Part shown: in pieces, positions 6,554 through 15,837 of the stretch | How positions within the stretch are numbered: the first letter of the stretch is position 1 | Layout of the letters: every line of letters starts with the position of its first letter | NCBI GenBank assembly: GCA_004796425.1 | Contig: QZLB01000027.1 | Location: 1 to 38,712 of the forward strand | DNA length: 38,712 bases | Direction: 5' to 3' | Origin: Desulfobulbaceae bacterium | Lineage (GTDB): Bacteria; Desulfobacterota; Desulfobulbia; Desulfobulbales; Desulfocapsaceae | Notes under the pieces: model-generated | The model's database searches: none | What the model was told of the DNA's origin: nothing | Seen by the model: the letters and a program-made list of their open reading frames with translations, nothing else | Made by a program: the position numbers and the translations under genes

Positions 6554-6954
6554 GTGTCTGCCAATGTAAAATATTACAAGCTCAATGATTTCATCAAATT
6601 GAACAAATCAGGAGAAATTGACCTTCAGGAATCGCTTGAGCTGGTACATTCTCTTGTCAGGGCAGTGACCTTTATTCCCCGTAGTTATATCCTGGTTGAT
6701 CTGCGAGAGACATGGCTGAAGAATATCAGTATGAATGAGATTCTCAAATTGGCAGCTGAGATTTACAAGCACCAGACCGTATTGAGGACCAAAATTCCCA
6801 ACTTTGTACCCGATGACCCTGCTCGACTGGAAATTGCAGGCTATTTCCGGTCGGCAATGAATCTGTCCGGATTCGATTACGAGTTTTTCACCGAGAGCTT
6901 GACGATGCACTAGAGTGGCTGGCCGATGCAAAAAATATCGACATCGGTGGGTAG
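6554..6954 (+). pseudogene. STAS/SpoIIAA-like protein with a C-terminal frameshift
   Basis: The frame starts at GTG 6554 and runs to a stop at 6911-6913 (119 residues, ending FFTESLTMH). The fold pattern fits small STAS-like (SpoIIAA-like) proteins: a strand SYILVDLRETW, alternating helices, and FRSAMNLSGFDYEFF near the end. In the next frame the sequence continues ELDDALEWLADAKNIDIGG to a stop at 6952-6954, and this is the D-x-x-x-A-L-E-W-L helix expected at the end of such proteins. One extra base in the TTTTT run at 6884-6888 would give a continuous YEFFHRELDDALEWL. Either a real one-base deletion, a programmed or phase-variable shift, or a sequencing error removed 13-19 residues. If the short frame is the functional gene, it ends at 6913. 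Confidence 0.6.
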
Positions 6955-7034
6955 TCTCTGTGTTTGAGCAGGCTTCCACCTCTCTGAATTAATAATTAAA
7001 ATTTTGTCTATCGTTAAAAACCTTCCTGCATACA

Positions 7035-7088
7035 ACACTTCCCGAACCGGTACCAGGGAGGGTGGTTGTGTATCGGCCCGGGAAGTGT
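7035..7088. terminator. Long hairpin downstream of putA
   Basis: ACACTTCCCG (7035-7044) pairs perfectly with CGGGAAGTGT (7079-7088) around a 34-base loop. It lies 13 bases beyond the putA stop codon on the minus strand. No long U-run follows in either direction, so it is a probable mRNA 3' end structure rather than a textbook terminator. Confidence 0.4.
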
Positions 7089-7100
7089 AGAGAGTTTTGG

Positions 7101-10100
7101 TTAGTCGACCCAGTGATCTTCTTCCTCAATGGGGGCGAACCCTCTTCTCATCGTATTTTCACTTACCAGTCGAGGATCAAGGAACTGGAGCAGATAATCT
7201 GGCCCACCCGCTTTTGAACCGACACCTGACATTTTAAAACCGCCAAATGGGTGGCGTTCAACCAGGGCTCCGGTAGAACCACGGTTAAGGTAGAGATTCC
7301 CGACATTGAATTTTTCCCGTGCTTTTTCCAGATGTGCGGGACTTCTGGAAAAGATCGCACCGGTCAAACCGAATCGGGTCTGGTTGGCCCAGTCGATTGC
7401 CTGGTCGATATCACGGACCTTCATAACCGCCAGCACTGGCCCGAAAATCTCCTCCTGGGCGAGACGATGTTCAGGGGTAATGCCATCAACGATAGTGAGT
7501 GGCACAAAATAGCCGGTGTCCGGCACATCACGCGTTAACAGGAGTTTTCCTTCCTGCTGGGCCAGTTCCACATACTGGGAGATAGTTTTATGGGCATTAC
7601 CATCAACGACCGGTCCCATGAAGAACGCGGGATTTTCAGCCGGACCGATGGCGATTGATCTGGCAGCCTCAACTAGACGACTGACAAATCGCTCATAAAT
7701 GGGTTCGACTACAATCACCCGTGAGCAGGCAGAACATTTCTGGCCCTGGAAGGCAAAGGCTGAGTGGATCACCTCTCCAACTGCCAGGTCAAGATCAGCG
7801 TCATCATCGATGATGATCGCGTTTTTGCCGCCAAGCTCGGCGATAACTTTCTTGATCTGCGGCTGCTCGGGGGTAACATTTGACGCTTTACGAATGATGC
7901 GATGACCTACTTCCATGGACCCGGTGAATGCGATAAGGCTGATTGCCGGGTGTTCGACGATATAATCGCCAATCACCGAACCTCTGCCCGGAATATAGTT
8001 GAAAACTCCTGGCGGAAAACCGGCTTCTTCAAAGACCTCTTTGAGCGTGTAGCCAACTACCGAAGAAGGTCCGGCTGGTTTGTAAAGCACTGGGTTTCCC
8101 GCAACAATGGCAGCTGAAGCCATACCACAGCTGATGGCAAAGGGAAAATTCCATGGCGCGATGACAGCGGCGATTCCTTTGGGCTGGTAGATCAGTTGAT
8201 TCATTTCACCTGGCGCTCTTCCCATTCTTCTCGGGCTATCCAGTCGAATCATTTCTCTGGCGTAATATTCCAGAAAATCAATACCTTCAGCAACATCTGC
8301 CTGTGCTTGACCCCATTGTTTTCCTACCTCGATCACCTGCCATGCTGAGAGTTCATAAATTCGCTTTCGTGCGATATCGGCAGCTTTGAAGAGATAGTGT
8401 GCTCGCTCCGCCCCGGTCAGTGACTTCCAGGACTCAGCAACATTTGAAGCAGCTTCAATGGCCAGGTCGACTTCCGGCAACCCAGCCTGACAGATTGTGC
8501 CAACCCGCTCTGATGGTGCGGCTGGATTTACCGAATCCAAAGTGTCGTCTGTTTGAATATCCTTACCGTTAATATGGAGGGGATACGTGCGACCCAATTT
8601 CGCCTTGACCTCATCAATTGCTTTCTGAAAGCGATCTCTTACCGATTGATGAGCAAAGTCAAAAAAAGGTTCATTGACAAACGATGGCAACTCTGTGGTT
8701 GGGACCGCTGTGGGTTGGGCCTGTTCTTTTTCCCGTTCGATGGTGATCAGCGGGTTCTCCACCAATCTTTCAATATCAGATTCTTCAACAAAGGTCTGAC
8801 GTAGAAACGATTCATTGGCGGTATTTTCCAGGAGTCTTCGCACTAAATAGGCCATACCGGGGATCAGATCGCCATACGGTGCATAAAGTCGAACGCGCTT
8901 GGCAACATTCAGCAAACCTTTTCTGACCGGTTCCGCCATACCGTAAAGTACCTGGAATTCATATCGTTCTTCTGGAACACGCAGCTCTTCAGCGATTTCC
9001 ATTGCCGTTGCAACCGAGCGGATATTATGGGAACCGCAGGCGTATGAACAGATATCGTGATTCTCCATGATCATCCGTGTATGTCGCTCAAAGGCCGCAT
9101 CGGTTTCAGCCTTGATGGTATAGACCGGAATTTCCCAGCCATTCTGCCTGGCTACGACTGTTTCGTAGTCCCAGTAGGCCCCTTTAACCAGACGAATGGA
9201 AATTGGCAGTTGCTGCTGCCTGGACCATTTCAACAGTTCTGCAAGATCTTCGTCGGTATCACGCAGGTAAGACTGGACCGCCAGTCGAAGACCCGGGTAA
9301 TCTTTGAATTCGTCAGACGAGCGAAGTCTTCGATATAATTCCAGTGTTATGTTTTTTAAGTGATATGACTCCATATCAATGCACATATAGCCGTTCAGTG
9401 CCACTACCCGTCGATAAATGGGGATCAGCCTCGACATGATGCCAGTGATGGATCCTTCAAAGTCTACCGGATCGGTTTGTGAAAAAAGGGCTGAAGGCTT
9501 CACGGAAACATTGATCAGTGGGGCAAAACCCCAGTCCTTTTCCGTACCTTTGCCATCAATCGGACTCCAGGCAGGAGCTGCCTGTTCAAGGGCATCAAAC
9601 AGCTCAAGATACTGCCCCATGTAATGATCCGCCTCTTGCTCATTGACGGTGGCCTCACCAAGGATATCCACGGTGAAGGCAAATCCATCCTTACGGATTT
9701 TGTGCAATGTTTTCACTGCATCCTTGGTGTTTTCGCCGATAATGAAGGATCTGGCCATTTTTTCGAGGTTGGCCCGGATGGTTCGGCCAAGGAGTGCACC
9801 GGTCAACGCACCGCCAATTCCCGCACCCTTGGCACCCCATTTGAGGATTGAGGGAATTTCATTGTCGCCCGAGTCGAAATACTCCTTGATGTGTCTGGTG
9901 AGAGAGGTTGAGGTGTTCAGGTAAGGGAGCACATCGACAAACCGGAACATCTGCACCTTGAAATTTTCATTTTTCATACACCAGTCCATCACTTTGCCGG
10001 TCCAGAAATTTTTGTTAAACACCGATGGTGCCTCACCGCTGATACTCTCAAAAAAACGTTTGCTTCGGTTCGTGATTTTCTGGTCGAGTACGTTATTTTC

Positions 10101-10103
10101 CAT
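7101..10103 (-). CDS. putA: Bifunctional proline dehydrogenase / delta-1-pyrroline-5-carboxylate dehydrogenase
   Basis: A 1000-residue PutA that oxidises proline to glutamate in two steps. The proline dehydrogenase barrel spans about residues 130-480, with [11 protein letters not shown] (FAD/substrate site) and the arginine-rich helix near [15 protein letters not shown]. The aldehyde dehydrogenase half (about 500-980) has the Rossmann segment [10 protein letters not shown], the glutamate motif AELGGKN and the catalytic cysteine in [11 protein letters not shown] (around residue 790). There is no N-terminal DNA-binding domain, so it is a purely enzymatic PutA. Its length is close to the short trifunctional-less class. 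The lrp-type regulator ends 41 bases upstream on the same strand, which makes an lrp-putA operon. ATG at 10103 is preceded by AGAGAGGTCAGCC. The pathway would let this organism use proline as carbon or electron source. Confidence 0.95.
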   Translation of the reverse strand: MENNVLDQKITNRSKRFFESISGEAPSVFNKNFWTGKVMDWCMKNENFKVQMFRFVDVLPYLNTSTSLTRHIKEYFDSGDNEIPSILKWGAKGAGIGGALTGALLGRTIRANLEKMARSFIIGENTKDAVKTLHKIRKDGFAFTVDILGEATVNEQEADHYMGQYLELFDALEQAAPAWSPIDGKGTEKDWGFAPLINVSVKPSALFSQTDPVDFEGSITGIMSRLIPIYRRVVALNGYMCIDMESYHLKNITLELYRRLRSSDEFKDYPGLRLAVQSYLRDTDEDLAELLKWSRQQQLPISIRLVKGAYWDYETVVARQNGWEIPVYTIKAETDAAFERHTRMIMENHDICSYACGSHNIRSVATAMEIAEELRVPEERYEFQVLYGMAEPVRKGLLNVAKRVRLYAPYGDLIPGMAYLVRRLLENTANESFLRQTFVEESDIERLVENPLITIEREKEQAQPTAVPTTELPSFVNEPFFDFAHQSVRDRFQKAIDEVKAKLGRTYPLHINGKDIQTDDTLDSVNPAAPSERVGTICQAGLPEVDLAIEAASNVAESWKSLTGAERAHYLFKAADIARKRIYELSAWQVIEVGKQWGQAQADVAEGIDFLEYYAREMIRLDSPRRMGRAPGEMNQLIYQPKGIAAVIAPWNFPFAISCGMASAAIVAGNPVLYKPAGPSSVVGYTLKEVFEEAGFPPGVFNYIPGRGSVIGDYIVEHPAISLIAFTGSMEVGHRIIRKASNVTPEQPQIKKVIAELGGKNAIIIDDDADLDLAVGEVIHSAFAFQGQKCSACSRVIVVEPIYERFVSRLVEAARSIAIGPAENPAFFMGPVVDGNAHKTISQYVELAQQEGKLLLTRDVPDTGYFVPLTIVDGITPEHRLAQEEIFGPVLAVMKVRDIDQAIDWANQTRFGLTGAIFSRSPAHLEKAREKFNVGNLYLNRGSTGALVERHPFGGFKMSGVGSKAGGPDYLLQFLDPRLVSENTMRRGFAPIEEEDHWVD

Positions 10104-10144
10104 GGCTGACCTCTCTGGATAGATTCACGCGGTTAACGCTCTAT

Positions 10145-10621
10145 TTAATTTGACTCGGTTTTGGGCTCTAGCTGTTTAGCAGGGATTATGTCACTGTCTT
10201 TCATTGTTTCCAGCACCAGGGTGGTCCGGGTGTCCTGCACCCCCTTGATGCTCCCAATAACTTTCAACAGCTGGGTAAGGTCCCCGGTGGAATGGAGACA
10301 CGCTTTGATCAGGTAATTGGTTTCGCCTGCAATCCAGTGCACCTCGCGAATTTCCGGAATCTGGCAGAGTTGCTTGCCGACCTCGGTACTGCCCACCCGG
10401 TCATTGGTGAGGATGTGGATAAAGGTCGTGATTGAGAGGCCAAGCAGTTCATTATCCAGCCGGGTTTCATAACCGGTAATAATGCCTCTTTTTTCCAGTT
10501 TCTTTACGCGCTCAAGTACGCCGGAGGGAGCAAGGTTGAGCTGGCGGGCCAATTCGGCATTGGAAAGCCTTCCCTCGGTTTGGATTATATTCAGTATTCT
10601 GCTGTCTGTTTCGTCTAACAT
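10145..10621 (-). CDS. Lrp/AsnC-family transcriptional regulator
   Basis: A 158-residue regulator. I chose the ATG at 10621 because GGAGG lies 9 bases upstream and the protein then begins MLDETDSRILNIIQ, the standard Lrp/AsnC start; the open frame further upstream is not protein-like. Residues 1-60 form the winged helix-turn-helix (LSNAELARQLNLAPSGVLERV). Residues 65-150 form the RAM/ligand-binding domain (GLSITTFIHI, then IREVHWIAGETNYL). Its place directly before putA indicates that it controls proline catabolism, probably by sensing proline or another amino acid, and also its own operon. A consensus promoter and an inverted repeat precede it. Confidence 0.92.
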   Translation of the reverse strand: MLDETDSRILNIIQTEGRLSNAELARQLNLAPSGVLERVKKLEKRGIITGYETRLDNELLGLSITTFIHILTNDRVGSTEVGKQLCQIPEIREVHWIAGETNYLIKACLHSTGDLTQLLKVIGSIKGVQDTRTTLVLETMKDSDIIPAKQLEPKTESN

Positions 10622-10637
10622 TCGCCAATACCTCCAT

Positions 10638-10669
10638 TTTTGTGAACTATATTCAAGTAATGAACAAAA
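10638..10669. promoter_or_regulatory. Candidate operator (inverted repeat) over the lrp-putA promoter
   Basis: TTTTGT (10638-10643) and ACAAAA (10664-10669) form an inverted repeat with a 20-base spacer that spans the -10 box and touches the -35 box. Binding here would block RNA polymerase, which fits autoregulation by the Lrp-type protein. The repeat is AT-rich, so chance is possible. Confidence 0.35.
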
Positions 10670-10674
10670 GTCAA
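10646..10674 (-). promoter_or_regulatory. Sigma-70-type promoter of the lrp-putA operon
   Basis: On the minus strand TTGACT (10669-10674) and TATAGT (10646-10651) are separated by exactly 17 bases. The -10 box lies 25 bases before the lrp start codon. Both hexamers differ from consensus by one base. Confidence 0.7.
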
Positions 10675-10755
10675 GGCTGATCAACGAAGCGTGGAGGAGT
10701 GACTTCTGCTTGAGATCAACTGCACCCAATGGTCAGAGAGGATGTGGGTCGGTGG

Positions 10756-12420
10756 TTAGTGTTTCTCTAATTGAAAGAGCACCAGGCTCGGAGAGTCTGT
10801 GAGCGATTTGAGCGGGAGACCACTGCTGGAGAGGAGTGAAAAGCGATTGCTGGTGGTGAGTCCATAGCCGATGTGTTTGTCGATCATGAATGGTACGAGT
10901 TGTTCCAAATCAAGGTTGGCAGTGGTGACAAAGGGTCCATCGTGATAGAATCCGAGTGGTGGTGGCAGGGACATCTTATAGAGCAAAATCGGAGTGTTTT
11001 CGGGAACGTGAGGTAAAATGAGTGCTGCCATCTGCTTAACCGGTCGACCATACAGCCTGTCGCCGAGGGGAAGGAGGAATACATGGATCAACAGACTGAG
11101 CAGTATGGAGATGAGGCAAAGGTGTGAGAAAAGCTCCATCAGGATACTTCTGCCTTTTTGGAACCAGAGAAAATAGATCCCAATCAGAAGCATGGTGACA
11201 GAGATTGCCAGGATAGACGGGGTGGCGAGCTGCTCAAGATTCGGTGTAATAACCGACCAGGTGGTGTGGTGGCGATATATCTCCTGGAGGTAAGCCAGCG
11301 TCGGTTTTAAAAACAGACCCATGATTCCTCCACCAATAATAATGACAGCGACTCCCAGACCTGCCAGTCGGGTCGGAACGTTGAGGGGACTGGTATGGTA
11401 AAAAGGAGTGGCAAGCAGTGTTGCCAGAAGTGGCAGTAGAAGAAAAAGTAATGAAGGCAGCGGGAGGAGAAGCCGGCAGGTTATAATCGCCAGGCCGCTG
11501 ATAAACAGTAATTGAAAGTATCGTTGTTCAGCTGGTATTTTTTCAAGACGCACTGTTTTACTCAGTGATACCGGTAGGTAGAAAATCCAGGGAAACGTCA
11601 TGATCCCCCCCAAAATAAGATCCTGGGAATCAACCAGAAACCGGGTTGATTGAAACTGTTCAAGAAGCATCAGATGATGCGAGATAAAGACCTCTCGTGC
11701 CATTGAGGCGTCTGCTGAGAAAAACAGGAACGGATACCAACTATAACTAATGATTAAAGAGAGTAGCAGCGCGGCTAAAAAGGGAGTCCGGAACAATAGT
11801 TTTCGGCTCCCCGGTATCATGAGCCCATAGCAAAGCGTGATTACCCCGGTCAAAATCAGGTAACCGATCCCTCCGGCCAAAGCCAGCAGGCCAGTAAAAA
11901 CCCCGACAAGAAAAATCGGGGTATGATGGGAACGACCATGGAGTATTCGTTCAAAACTGAGCCAGACGCTGGAGATACTCATATAGAAAATCACACAGAT
12001 GAGCGGATCCGGAAAACCATAGCGTGCCTTGAATGAAAATAAAGGTGTGGCCAGGAGAATGGCAAGAGAAAGAATCGCAAAACGGTCGCCGACTGCGACA
12101 CGTCCCAGCAGATAAAAACAGGTGCAAAACAGCAGGGCGCTGCAGCTGTTAACAAGTCGAACGGTTTGTTCATTGAGACCGGCGTAAGGAAAGGCTAATC
12201 CCTGGACAAGAAACAGCAGTGGTGGTCGCTGTCGGGCTTCATTGCTTTGCAGATCAGGCTGGGGAAACGTCGTCTGCTCATACATCTGCCTGGTGAGGGC
12301 TGCGTGAGAAGCTTCGTTTCCTGGCAGTATTGATAGTGCCTCAAGCTGGTAGAGGCAGACAAATGCTGCCAGCAAGAGCAGAATAAGCGGTGCAATGAAT
12401 TGTTCGATGATCTGTTGCAT
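10756..12420 (-). CDS. ArnT/PMT-type membrane glycosyltransferase (GT-C fold)
   Basis: A 554-residue integral inner-membrane protein with about 11-12 hydrophobic segments. The first loop after membrane segment 1 has GNEASHAALTRQMYEQ, the acidic-residue loop of ArnT/PMT-type transferases (a D/E after LPGN), and ARQRPPLLFLVQGL fits the conserved P-P-L-x-x-W-like region. Such enzymes move a sugar from an undecaprenyl- or dolichyl-phosphate donor to lipid A or a protein on the periplasmic side. The C-terminal 130 residues form a soluble periplasmic domain. The actual sugar and acceptor cannot be told from sequence. It ends 134 bases upstream of lrp, on the same strand, and is probably a separate transcript. 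Confidence 0.8.
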   Translation of the reverse strand: MQQIIEQFIAPLILLLLAAFVCLYQLEALSILPGNEASHAALTRQMYEQTTFPQPDLQSNEARQRPPLLFLVQGLAFPYAGLNEQTVRLVNSCSALLFCTCFYLLGRVAVGDRFAILSLAILLATPLFSFKARYGFPDPLICVIFYMSISSVWLSFERILHGRSHHTPIFLVGVFTGLLALAGGIGYLILTGVITLCYGLMIPGSRKLLFRTPFLAALLLSLIISYSWYPFLFFSADASMAREVFISHHLMLLEQFQSTRFLVDSQDLILGGIMTFPWIFYLPVSLSKTVRLEKIPAEQRYFQLLFISGLAIITCRLLLPLPSLLFLLLPLLATLLATPFYHTSPLNVPTRLAGLGVAVIIIGGGIMGLFLKPTLAYLQEIYRHHTTWSVITPNLEQLATPSILAISVTMLLIGIYFLWFQKGRSILMELFSHLCLISILLSLLIHVFLLPLGDRLYGRPVKQMAALILPHVPENTPILLYKMSLPPPLGFYHDGPFVTTANLDLEQLVPFMIDKHIGYGLTTSNRFSLLSSSGLPLKSLTDSPSLVLFQLEKH

Positions 12421-12470
12421 AAAAGATTTGTCCCGCGCCTTGAAAAGTCGGGTTCAGATTGTAGCAGATC

Positions 12471-12490
12471 TTTGATGTTTCAACATCAAA
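12471..12490. repeat. Small perfect hairpin between the glycosyltransferase and UPF0210 genes
   Basis: TTTGATGT pairs with ACATCAAA around TTCA. The surrounding 246-base gap (12421-12666) holds no supported gene. The hairpin is upstream of the glycosyltransferase start and downstream of the UPF0210 stop on the minus strand, so it may end the latter transcript or mark a control site for the former. Confidence 0.35.
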
Positions 12491-12666
12491 ATCTCATGAG
12501 ATGAGTGGTCAGCGAGAGGTGGAGAAATACGGTTTGGGTACGCTCAACAGACCATGACCGCAGGGATGCGTGAAGAAGCGTTGTTTCCGAAGCAATACCA
12601 ATATCATAAGGCTCTGGCCCGTACTCAAACCAGAGCACTGCTGAATTAATTGACGTAAACACGCAA

Positions 12667-14046
12667 TTAATTCTTAAAACTATGAACGGGGGCGGGAATT
12701 TTCCCTCCCCAATTAATAAACCGGCTCGATTTCCCAACATTTTTAACCGGCATGACGGGACTTGCACCGAATAAGCCACCGAAACTTACCTGTTCGCCTG
12801 CCGCTTTCCCTGGAACGGGGATCAAGCGGGCAGCGGTTGTTTTGCTGTTGATCATGCCGAGTGCCATCTCATCGGCGATAATGGCTGATATGGTTGCCGC
12901 GTCAACGTCGCCAGGGATGGGCACCATGTCAAGCCCGACGGAGCAGACACAGGTCATCGCTTCCAGCTTTTCCAGACAGAGGTCGTTATCACCAACCGCC
13001 TTGGCGAGCAGTGAGTCCTCCATTACCGGGATGAATGCACCACTGAGGCCGCCGACTGTTTTGGAGGCGAAAATGCCCCCTTTTTTAACGGCATCATTGA
13101 GCATCGCGACAATGGCGGTGGATCCGGGTGCGCCAATGGCATCGACACCGAGAATATGGAGAATCTCACCAACACTGTCTCCGACAGTTGGCGTGGGTGC
13201 CAGGGAGAGATCTACAACCCCAAACTCTATACCAAGCATGTCTGAAACCTGTCTGCCGACCAACTCGCCACAACGAGTGACCCGAAACGTCGTTTGCTTA
13301 ATGTCTTCAGCGATCTCATCGAGCTTGAGCCCATTCGGTCCTTTCTCAGAGATCAGTCTTTCCAGCGAACGGGCAATGACCCCAGGACCAGAGACGCCAA
13401 CATTTAAAACGGCATCAGCCTCCTCTATACCGTGGATTGCCCCGGCCATAAAAGGGTTGTCTCCCGGCTGATTGCAGAAAACAACAAATTTGGCGGCGCC
13501 AAAACCATGCTGGTCGCGGGTCATCTCAGCGATGTCTTTGATCGTCTGACCGAGTATGGTGAGGGCATCCATGTTGATGCCTTTCTGGGTCGAGGCGATA
13601 TTAATTGAGGCGCAGACTTTGTCGGTGAGTGCGAGCGCTTCTGGCAGTGAGGCGATATATTCACGATCAGTCCGGGTCATCCCCTTTTCAACCTGAGCAG
13701 AAAACCCTCCGAGAATATCAACGCCGACAGCGGTTGCGGCCCGTTCAAGCGCCTGGGCAAGCAGAATGAAATCATCTTTGAGATAGCCTCCTGCAACCAG
13801 TGCGATGGGGGTGATAGAAATCCGCTTGTTAACCACTGGGATTCCCAGTTTCCGGGAAACAAAGTCGCATGCCTCGACAAAGTTTCCAGCTTTGTTGCGG
13901 ATATGTCCTTCAATTTCCTCACAGGTTGCCTCGATCGTGTCTCTGCGACAATTCAGCAGATTAATCCCCATGGTGACGGTCCGAACATCCAGGTTTTCCT
14001 TCTGGATCATTTCTACCGTTGCCAGTATCTGGTCAGAGCGTAACAT
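12667..14046 (-). CDS. UPF0210 / DUF711 (PFL-like) family protein
   Basis: A 459-residue cytoplasmic protein of the UPF0210 (DUF711) family, about the usual length. The start ATG at 14046 follows TAAGGAGATTACAG. It begins LRSDQILATVEMIQKENLDV and carries the family stretches TMGINLLNCR, NKRISITPIALVAGG, SGPGVIARSLE and GGLSGAFIPVMEDS. The fold is related to glycyl-radical enzymes of the pyruvate formate-lyase group, but no glycyl-radical or activase is seen and the biochemical role is unknown. It is the second gene of a two-gene operon with the ACT-domain protein 36 bases upstream, a pairing seen in many bacteria and archaea. Confidence 0.9.
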   Translation of the reverse strand: MLRSDQILATVEMIQKENLDVRTVTMGINLLNCRRDTIEATCEEIEGHIRNKAGNFVEACDFVSRKLGIPVVNKRISITPIALVAGGYLKDDFILLAQALERAATAVGVDILGGFSAQVEKGMTRTDREYIASLPEALALTDKVCASINIASTQKGINMDALTILGQTIKDIAEMTRDQHGFGAAKFVVFCNQPGDNPFMAGAIHGIEEADAVLNVGVSGPGVIARSLERLISEKGPNGLKLDEIAEDIKQTTFRVTRCGELVGRQVSDMLGIEFGVVDLSLAPTPTVGDSVGEILHILGVDAIGAPGSTAIVAMLNDAVKKGGIFASKTVGGLSGAFIPVMEDSLLAKAVGDNDLCLEKLEAMTCVCSVGLDMVPIPGDVDAATISAIIADEMALGMINSKTTAARLIPVPGKAAGEQVSFGGLFGASPVMPVKNVGKSSRFINWGGKIPAPVHSFKN

Positions 14047-14082
14047 CTGTAATCTCCTTACTCTGTGGTGGTTTTTTGAAGT

Positions 14083-14637
14083 TCAGAAACCAATTTCATT
14101 GGTGACCTTGAAGATATCATGGTGCTGCATCACCACGTGTAGCCCGGATTGTTCGCTGTACTTTTGCAGTTCCTGACGAATCTCAGCGATTGATTCGACT
14201 TTATCGAGATCAAGTTGCAAGATCATCGTGTACTGGTCTCCCGTCCGGGTGGTGGCAAGGTCGAGGATGTTTATATTGTGGTGGTAACAGAATGAGCTGA
14301 TACCATGGACCAGGCCTCTTTTATTTTTTCCCTGTGCAGTGACAATATAAGTTTTCTGGGGTACGCCATCAGGGGCAATCTCAATCGGTGTATGCATTTC
14401 CCTGACGATCACATCAAGCTTGGTTGGACTCTTGATATGGGAGACCCGGGCAATCACATCCTCGGGGTTTACATCACCGTCAAAGTTGGCAATCAAAATC
14501 ATGGTCAGGTAGCCAAAAAGGATGGATTGATTGAGATCGGCCAAATCCCCTTGTAGCTCATAAATGGCACCGGTGATGTCGGCGATTATGCCTGGTCTGT
14601 CCTGAGACATCACCGATATAATCATTTGTTTACTCAT
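14083..14637 (-). CDS. Tandem ACT-domain protein (UPF0237/GcvR-like)
   Basis: A regulatory protein with two ACT domains. I chose the start MSKQMIISVMSQDRPGIIAD (14637) because the ACT fold begins at once; an upstream in-frame ATG at 14703 would add 22 residues that do not resemble the family. The first ACT domain covers about residues 1-75 and the second about 90-170 (YIVTAQGKNKRGLVHGIS). Proteins of this kind bind amino acids, or sense them for a partner. It is directly upstream of the UPF0210 gene, and the constant pairing of the two families suggests that it controls that protein. The ligand is not known. Confidence 0.85.
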   Translation of the reverse strand: MSKQMIISVMSQDRPGIIADITGAIYELQGDLADLNQSILFGYLTMILIANFDGDVNPEDVIARVSHIKSPTKLDVIVREMHTPIEIAPDGVPQKTYIVTAQGKNKRGLVHGISSFCYHHNINILDLATTRTGDQYTMILQLDLDKVESIAEIRQELQKYSEQSGLHVVMQHHDIFKVTNEIGF

Positions 14638-14848
14638 AGGTTCGTTGCTCGCATTTGATTGACAGAATTTTGCTGAAACAGCCACTCTTTGGAGGTATTG
14701 CATATACTACAATCGAACGGATATCTCATCAAATATATTATCTGGCAAAAAGCGGTTGCTTTGGAGTTGACCGGGCTGAATTAAGCAATATTTTAATCAG
14801 AGGAATCGATCATGATGTAACCGAATGAAAATACTCCATGGAGACAAT

Positions 14849-15340
14849 ATGAGAAAAATATTAATCGCAGCAATAGTCGTGGCAGCATTTACCCTTACCG
14901 GGTGTGCCGCCCATAACTATGGCACTTTGAAAGAGAGTCATGAGGTCACCCGGCAGTTTACAGAGGGGGATCCGGTCTCATCTTATGCGTATTATTACTA
15001 CGGAAGAGCGAACAAGCCGAGCGCGGTCATTGGGATTGACAATACTTTGAAGTTTGAGAGTGATCTCTGGAAACCCGTACCTGTTACAGGAGATGCGCTT
15101 GCTTCCTGGATTGACAGCAGAACTGGTAGGATTAGCACCCACTCGGGAAGTGCCCGGTACGGTGGGAGATATCAGGGGGCAGAAATTTTAGACCCGAATG
15201 GCAGGCAGGTCGGTGTCTGGTACTCGAAATTTGACTGGGGTGTCATCAAGTTTCCAGAAGCAGGAAGGATTGTTGTCTATTCTCCTGAGGAACGTCCGGG
15301 TGCACTGGATAAGGGTTCGGAATTCCGCAACAAGGATTAG
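14849..15340 (+). CDS. Outer-membrane-type lipoprotein of unknown function
   Basis: A 163-residue protein with a type II signal peptide: MRKILIAAIVVAAF followed by the lipobox LTGC, with Cys19 as the lipid-modified residue. I prefer the ATG at 14849 (GGAGACAAT upstream) to one at 14825, because it gives a normal signal peptide. After Cys there is AAHN, without Asp at +2, so outer-membrane sorting is expected. The body has an unusual SYAYYYYGRANKPSAVIGID motif and a W-x-x-W-like SKFDWGVIKFPEAG region. Similar YYYYGR lipoproteins occur in Desulfobacterota and are uncharacterised. It is a single gene. Confidence 0.75.
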   Translation: MRKILIAAIVVAAFTLTGCAAHNYGTLKESHEVTRQFTEGDPVSSYAYYYYGRANKPSAVIGIDNTLKFESDLWKPVPVTGDALASWIDSRTGRISTHSGSARYGGRYQGAEILDPNGRQVGVWYSKFDWGVIKFPEAGRIVVYSPEERPGALDKGSEFRNKD

Positions 15341-15837
15341 CACTATCTTCGTCTGTGAAAGACGATGTCTGACATCGTACTGATCTTGGTGCGTGAACGA
15401 TCAGGATCAGTGTTGTCAGACCGTGAAAGGCAAGTTACAGGCAAATTACAGGTAAATGTATCGTCCGTTTGTCAGGAAATGAAGCGTAACGGGTGATCCT
15501 TTGTGATCATAATGTTCTGCTCAATTCACACGACCCATTGAGCAATCAACTTGCTGGACAGGGAGAATTTCTCAACAGGCCACCCACCCGCTGGTGGGCC
15601 TAATCTGCAGAACGGATACCGCTCCAGTCAATTCCCCTTTCGGCCCAAAGTGGACCAATCTAATGGCTGGAGTGCTATAACGACCGATAGCGCATCTTAA
15701 AACGTGACTCGACCGCGGCGCCCAGCAATCTCAACGTTTACATTCAAAAACAGTGGGCATTTTGGCGGTACTATGGGTATCATGAACGACGTGATGTGCA
15801 TGGCCTCCCAGGATTATCACCCAGAAGAGACGAGAGA
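15341..15837. other. 497-base gap rich in inverted repeats
   Basis: No gene is supported. It contains the long inverted repeat at 15367-15421, a short tandem pair (CAAGTTACAGG followed by CAAATTACAGG, about 15430-15453), and a hairpin CCCACC/GGTGGG with a CGCT loop (15583-15598). The last part leads into the DUF2452 gene. Confidence 0.5.
15367..15421. repeat. Imperfect long inverted repeat (15 bp) after the lipoprotein gene
   Basis: GTCTGACA (15367-15374) pairs with TGTCAGAC (15414-15421) and ACTGATC (15379-15385) pairs with GATCAGT (15405-15411). The two helices are separated by a TCGT/GT internal loop, and there is a 19-base apical loop. A smaller stem, TCGTCT/AGACGA, sits just before it. 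No T-run follows, so it is not a standard terminator. Confidence 0.5.

Noticed and set aside
12752-13471. 239-codon plus-strand frame over the UPF0210 gene
   Set aside because: Low-complexity Ser/Thr/Pro content typical of antisense shadows; the UPF0210 gene on the other strand is well supported.
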